From assembly GCF_037893015.1 (NCBI RefSeq), contig NC_133666.1:868001-932000 (forward strand): DNA of 64,000 nucleotides, written 5' to 3'. The notes beneath the pieces were generated by a model, which saw nothing but the letters and a program-made list of their open reading frames with translations, searched no databases and had not been told where the DNA came from. Of the stretch, positions 58,963-64,000 are shown one piece after another. The stretch's first letter is position 1; each line of letters starts with the position of its first letter. The stretch comes from Macrotis lagotis. Lineage: Eukaryota; Chordata; Mammalia; Peramelemorphia; Peramelidae. The position numbers were made by a program, and so were the translations under genes.

Positions 58963-60033
58963 TGCAGGGGTCCAGCCTCCTCAGGGTTCTTAGAAACTGA
59001 CAGGAGGGATAGAGTTGGTGAAATGAGTTGAGTCAACAAGTGGGTATAGGCAGGAGCAGGTTGACTGACTGTCAGCTGCTTGGATTTATTTTTATAGTCT
59101 CAGAATCATGTATGTTTCAAGCAAGCAAGCAAGCTGAGATCATTTCCTTGGTTACAAGAGTGTACAATTTTCATCATCAATCATATAATTCATATGGTTA
59201 CAAGTTTTAATCATGTGATTACAAGTTTAAGTAATAATCATATAGTTAATTAATTTCTTATCCCTACTCAGAGCACGATGACCTTAACCTGTCTGTTACC
59301 ATATTTATTACTACATTGTATAATTGTTAATTCATTTAGGGTTATTAATTAAGCAATTCTTTTAATGGAAAGATTTTTATATTTTTTGTGTAGGTAATGT
59401 TTTTTGATACACTTCCTTAACAGTCTGTAGTGAGGGTCTTCATGCTTGTCCACCCATCCATTAACTTTTACAATAACCAATTTTTCTTTCTGGCCTTGTT
59501 GGTAGAAACCACAGTTTCTGTGACTTTTTTATTCTTTCCCATGAAACTAAGGCTGCTGGAGTTCACATATCAGTCACCTGTACTAACTATTTTCTCACCA
59601 TCTTTTTCATATATTCCTATGTATGGTAAGGGGGGCAAAACTATTAATTTCCCTGGAATTCTATCTGACCCATCTTGTATCTGTTTTCCCTGTATATATT
59701 CTGGTATCTCCTCGGAATTCCCAGTGCTGGGTTTTCCAGAGATTTCATAATGTTGAAGCCTTTTGTATGCCTCAGGGAGAGGCAGTCCTGTTAAATTTGG
59801 ACAGAGTTTACAATCTGTTTTATTCAAGGAATTTTTCTGAAATCCTTCCTTTATAGTCATTCCAGTATTAGGGTGAGTAAATATTGTAATCAATAATAAA
59901 CCAATAAATATTGGTATGCATGAAATCCCTATATATATTGAAGAAGGAAATGTTGTTCCATCAGGCAGTGTGACTGCCTTGAGTCTTCTTGCTGCAACTG
60001 TGTCAAACAGCTTAGAGACCCTGGCTCCCAACA
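58963..60033 (-). mobile_element. Solo LTR, betaretrovirus-like, 1071 bp with 6 bp TSD
   Basis: On the minus strand it begins TGTTGGGAGCC and ends GGACCCCTGCA, so it has TG...CA ends. CCCCTG lies directly outside both ends (58957-58962 and 60034-60039), the 6 bp duplication usual for betaretroviruses. A TATA-like and AATAAA cluster lies at 59085-59097, leaving a U5 of about 100 bases. No gag, pol or env lies beside it, so internal recombination removed the provirus. The length and the reading frame in U3 are unusual. The insertion split the boundary between unit copies 2 and 3. Confidence 0.85.
59570..60033 (-). pseudogene. LTR-encoded reading frame with one transmembrane segment (retroviral accessory-like)
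   Basis: The frame is open across the first ~154 codons of the LTR on its sense strand and stops at TGA 59570. About 32 basic-polar residues precede a single hydrophobic segment (residues 33-53 from the LTR start). A mostly hydrophilic part follows with two N-glycosylation sequons (near 72 and 81) and two nearby cysteines. This is type II membrane protein architecture. Betaretroviral LTRs of the mouse mammary tumour virus type encode such a protein in U3, the superantigen; the likeness here is in location and layout plus a weak motif near the stop. In-frame coding-like sequence continues past the TGA for about 33 codons, and a further stretch lies in another frame. No Met precedes the membrane segment inside the LTR, so the start is lost or upstream. 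It could instead be an envelope tail. Confidence 0.4.
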
Positions 60034-61304
60034 CCCCTGCTTCCATGCAAAAATTCAATTTTAAAACCTTGAATTCCAAATTCTCTCCCTTCCTCCCACC
60101 CCAAATCACATTCATTGAGAAAGGAAGTTATTTTGACATAGGTTAAAAATATGTAGTCATGAAACACATTACCACAAGAGTCAGATGGTGGAAATAAACA
60201 AACCCCCCCCCCCCCCGCCCAATAAAATGGATACCTCAAGAAAATTGAAGTAAAAAGAGTATGCTTCGGTCTGTATACAGACACCATCAGCTCTATCCTT
60301 GGGATGGCTAGTCTTCTTTATCATAAGGCCTTCAGAGTTTTCTTGGGTGCCAGCACTGTTGGCATGAAGTCAAGGCCTCGACAGTTGATCATCCTACAAC
60401 ATTGTTGTGACTTTGTCCAAGGTCCACCTCCCATTGCATCTGCTCATGTAACATTTTTATGGGAGCATCCTGTTCATCCTTTCTTAGAACAGAGTAACCA
60501 TTTATCTTAACCCCATACCACAATTTTTTTCAGCCATTTCCCATGTTATAAGCTGCTCTTCAGTCTTCAGCTCATTGCCACAAGAACTGGAGTGAAAAAC
60601 AATAAAACAAAACAAAGCCACAAAGCTCTCTTCCTATCTTTTATTGACCTAAAATGTATTCTACAGTTGAAAGACACCACAGAATCATAACATCCACAAA
60701 CAAACGCAGTTCCTGGCCAGTTTACATTTAAAGAAAATGATATTCTAGGATTATGCTGATGCTTTTACTGTGCATGGCTACAAGTAAGGTGAGCGTCCTC
60801 TATCCCAACACAGAAAGACAAAAAGACACAGAGAATGATGGAACTGGTGGATTCTTAAGGAGAGTCCCTATGAAGGCCATGATTCTGAAGAATCCTCACG
60901 AGTATTAGTTTTAAGCTACAGTAAAAATCTCTCCTTTTCCTTTATAAATTTGACTTCTCCTCCTTTTAGGGAAGGGCGCTTTTCAGGTGGAGAGCTTAAA
61001 CAGATCTTTTACTGTTACAGTTTCCCATTAAGGCATTTGGTGATTAATAGAGACCCAGATCTTTAGTTAAATAGGGGATAATATTAGAACAAAAAAATGA
61101 AAGAAAGGTGTCACATGAGAAATACAAGACCTCTGTAAGAGAATTTAAAAATATAAATTTCAACTGCTATTCCCAGTGAGGTCACAAGATGTCGGCAGAG
61201 ACCAGACTATTGCATTCCTGAACGCTGGTTCTTTTCTTCTAGTACAAAAGAACACAAACTCAACCTTCTAGGCTACAAATTTCCCAATCACATAGAACCA
61301 ATCT

Positions 61305-61454
61305 TTTTGGTTTTTTTGCAAGGTAAATGGGGCTAAGTGGCTTGCCCAAGGTCACACAGCTAGGTAATTATTAAGTGTTTGAGACTGTATTTGAACCCAG
61401 ATACTCCTGACTCCAGGGCCTGTGCTTTTATCCACTGCTCCACCTAGCCTCCCC
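61305..61454 (-). mobile_element. tRNA-derived SINE present only in unit copy 3
   Basis: Antisense copy flanked by AGAACCAATCTT (61295-61306) and AGAACCCATCCTT (61455-61467). The matching place in copy 1 (about 51388) is empty, so the insertion followed the duplication. Confidence 0.93.
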
Positions 61455-62846
61455 AGAACCCATCCTTACTCAACGGATTTTTTTTTCTTTACAGATTTTC
61501 ATGATCTGACGAGAAGAAAGGTCCCTTTCTCTGGCCTTTCTTAACTTCACTGGTGTTTTTAAAAAAAAGAATTAGAGAAGAGACACACTTTCTTGGGAAG
61601 GCTTTTCCTAGAAGAAAAGCCTTTAGCCTTTACACAGACAACATTCCCCAGGCTGATCAGGCCAAGAGCTAAACAGACACGACAACATTAAACACCAGTA
61701 GTGGAGCCTCTTAAAAATAAGGGAACACTTTAAAAAAAAACAGGCCAAGATTGGGCTTCCAATCATTTGCTCTAGGTTTTGGTTAGTCCCTTAGACACCG
61801 AGAAGCAATAGGTAGCAAGTTGTTGTTGCTGTTTTTACTCTCCCAGTGAAAAGTTTTTAGTCAACAAATGAGTGCTTACTGAAAACAGTCTCAGGACTTT
61901 TATTTTGCACTATCATCAAAGGTGCCAGATGTGACTGCATCACATGTTCCTTAGAGAGAGACTTCGTCAGGAGGTGGTAAGACACACCTATTTTCTTGAA
62001 GGACTTCACCACAAGGATGGAAGATAACCTTAGCTAGTATTTCCCCAAAATCTTTGATGCTCACCGAAGTCCCTAAGTCATGTAAGCTTTCCAGGATATC
62101 CTTCCCCACCCAAGTGGCTCAGAAAGACTGGAGCTGAGGGGGAGACAGGTCTCTAGGGGGCATCTTCCTCAGAGAAGTCTAGGAAGCTCAAAGATTTCTC
62201 CTAAGAAAATGCTCCAGGGACCACCCTCTCTCCCTCAATGCCTCAGTGGTGACAAAGCTGTCACAATGGAAATTAAGTCCAACTGAGAGACAAGATGTTG
62301 ATTATGTTCAATTTATTAGTTAGGTTCCCAATAACCAATACATTGGGTCCATGGTCTCTCTCAGTGACCAACGAGCTTGAGTGACAATTGACAGAATCAT
62401 TATCACTTGCAAGATGACAGAGCAAAATCTCTCAGGACCTAGGGGTGTCTTCCTCTGACTGGTTATTGATGACACAGTCAGAATTGAGGTTATACCTTTG
62501 GGACCTCCCCTTCCAAAACCCCTTAATTACAGTCAAGAGATATGATTTGAGTTCCAAGACAAAGATTCCCAGGCAATGGGAGTAGACTTCAGACATGGGG
62601 ATTGCTAATTGTTAAAAGTGATATGATTTTACAATTGAGGTTGACCATATTTCTGTGGAAAGTGGGTGATTTGTTGGCATTCCAAAGGCAATTTTCTCTT
62701 GGATGTGAGTGGTAGGCGAAGTTTCCAAGGAGAAGGAGGGTTAAATCTAGCTTGACCAAGCCTTAATCAATTTTCAACATTACATTAGAGCTTCTTCCCA
62801 GGAATTTTTTTGTCATTTCTTTATATTGAAGTAACCGATCCCTTGG

Positions 62847-63055
62847 GCAGCTAGTGGGTAGAGCACTGGTCCTAAATTCAAACCCAGGCTCAGACACTTA
62901 CTAGTTATGATTCTGGGCAAGCCACTTAACTGTCTGTCTTCATCATCAATAAAATGAGTTAGAGAAGGAAATGACCAACCACTCTTGTCATTGTCACAGA
63001 GTGTTGGACACCACTGAAGTGACTCAACAGCTAAACCTATCCCATAGATTGAGAA
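62847..63055 (+). mobile_element. CORE-SINE/MAR1-like copy in unit copy 3
   Basis: Partner of the copy at 52700; the tRNA-like part is slightly shortened near 62870. Confidence 0.78.
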
Positions 63056-63099
63056 TAAAACAAACCCAACATAAATACAAATAAGTGGGTTCCATAATA

Positions 63100-63330
63100 T
63101 CTTTGTGGTTGTTGTTCAGTTTATTTCAGTTATGTCCAATTCTTCAAGCCCCTGTTTAGGTCTTCTATGGCAAAGATAGTGGAGTGGCTTTGCCATTTCT
63201 TCCTCTACCTCATTTTACAGAAGAACTGAGGCAAACATTGGCCAGCATTAAAGAGCTAATAAGTGTCTGAGGCCAGATTTAAACTCAGGAACATAAGTCT
63301 TCCTGACTTCAGGCCCCGCCCTCTGTGATA
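63100..63330 (-). mobile_element. CORE-SINE/MAR1-like copy, antisense, in unit copy 3
   Basis: Partner of the copy at 52955: GGTCTTCTATGGCAAAGATA, TTTGCCATTTCTTCCTCTAC, CTGAGGCCAGATTTAAACTC. Confidence 0.75.
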
Positions 63331-63937
63331 CTTACTTTGCACTAGCATGGTATTTTGGGCTATGTAAGTATGTATCTTGGAAGAATGGCAGAATTAAACT
63401 AATATGATTTGCTGAGATATCATATTCAGATTCACAGAAGACAAGACTTACATGTTTTCTATGCAAAATGAAATAATCTTTGAGTTCCATGGAATATCAC
63501 AAATTGGTTCTAAACTATGAGTAATTTAGGCAAAATCTCTTTGTCAAGGAATATTCCAAGTCACCGATCACATGACGAGATTTCAAGAAACTATGCTGAG
63601 TTTTTCACTGAGATTGAAGGGCTCCTGGATTTCTCCTATTGGCCACAAAATGGCCTAAAGTTGAAGAATAGACAGACAGGTTGATTGAGATGCCTTTATG
63701 CTTATACAATTTGTTCGTCAGTTGAGACCGATAGAGAAACAACAGGAATGAATCAGGTGGGTTCTGGGACATTTATTTGACTCAAGGAAGCTCCCCTATT
63801 TGTATCTTTCTCTCAAGGTCCGGAGAAATGTCACTATATTTTGTTTACTGCAATACCAGGTGAGCTCTTCTAGGCAGTTTTCTCACCAGAAGGAAAGGTT
63901 TCAATCAGATGCATTGAAAAAGAGAACTGACTTCTTA

Positions 63938-64000
63938 ATGTGCCACAGTGACTACACTGGAGAAAAGGATGCATTTCAAATGTATTTCATGCAAAGAATG
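63938..64000 (+). pseudogene. Possible decayed C2H2 zinc-finger segment at the window edge
   Basis: ACTGGAGAAAAG (TGEK, the finger linker) is followed after 7 bases, instead of the 3 that encode Pro, by TTCAAATGTATTTCATGCAAAG (FKCISCK), the first half of a C2H2 finger. The four extra bases shift the frame. The sequence continues beyond the window. Confidence 0.3.

Larger units (their letters stand above)
60040..63930. repeat. Triplicated unit, copy 3
   Basis: Colinear with copy 1 from the antisense L1 3' end (60050-60590) to TCTCACCAGAAGGAAAGGTT (63881). Landmarks are at 60714, 61659, 62346 and 63783. It contains a SINE not present in copy 1 and ends near 63930, where similarity stops. Confidence 0.85.

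Noticed and set aside
58963..60033. A complete provirus
   Set aside because: The target-site repeats directly flank the single LTR and no gag, pol, env or primer-binding site lies inside.
1621..62900. tRNA genes
   Set aside because: Many segments have A-box and B-box-like words, but every one continues into a shared SINE body with an A-rich tail and shows no complete cloverleaf, so they are SINEs.

Overview
The window looks like a marsupial chromosome, most likely an Australian dasyurid-type species. This rests on dozens of copies of a ~150 bp tRNA-derived SINE (WSINE1-like: tRNA-type head, a tail ending in TTGCCTTGCAAAA), a longer ~300 bp tRNA SINE with a second domain, MIR/CORE-SINEs, and marsupial-type L1 and half-L1 (HAL1) elements. 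The species call is an inference. There are no bacterial features, rRNA genes or CRISPR arrays. Most of the sequence is repeats.

1-12 kb: an antisense L1 5' fragment, several SINEs and anonymous DNA lead to the one convincing protein gene. It is an intronless 1071-codon SMC6 paralogue on the minus strand (ATG at 9894, stop at 6679). The reading frame, coiled coils and hinge are intact, but three ATPase motifs are damaged: Walker A has lost its Gly-Lys, the ABC signature has lost its GGERS block, and the Walker B glutamate is Thr. Just upstream are a good splice acceptor, a 1.46 kb GC-rich interval with two minisatellites, a good splice donor, and a CpG island with NRF1-, CCAAT- and YY1-like sites. 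This is the layout of an expressed retrogene with a non-coding first exon.

12-25 kb: a 5'-truncated L1 with a 14 bp target-site duplication (TSD) is interrupted by a processed retrocopy of a clathrin-binding-box gene (CLBA1/aftiphilin family). The retrocopy has its own TSD, polyadenylation signal and poly(A) tail. Its frame is broken by a 2 bp deficit in a GC-rich 9-mer repeat. LTR-like fragments and a second 5'-truncated L1 follow.

25-45 kb: SINEs and anonymous DNA, then a HAL1 fragment and a complete HAL1 with a 12 bp TSD. These lie within a long degenerate repeat array (about 30.6-44.5 kb) that also carries large CT/TTTC and CA tracts and many SINEs.

45-64 kb: decayed L1s, then a ~4.2 kb unit (L1 3' end plus anonymous DNA) present three times in direct orientation at about 50.1, 54.3 and 60.0 kb. 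A 1071 bp solo LTR of betaretroviral type (TG...CA, 6 bp TSD) sits at the copy 2/3 boundary. It holds a reading frame with one transmembrane segment. The last ~60 bases resemble a decayed C2H2 zinc finger.

The genes do not form a pathway. The biological interest lies in retroposition: an SMC6 retrogene that may have become a non-ATPase partner of SMC5, a recent gene retrocopy, and recently active HAL1/SINE/LTR elements whose nesting gives a relative order of events.
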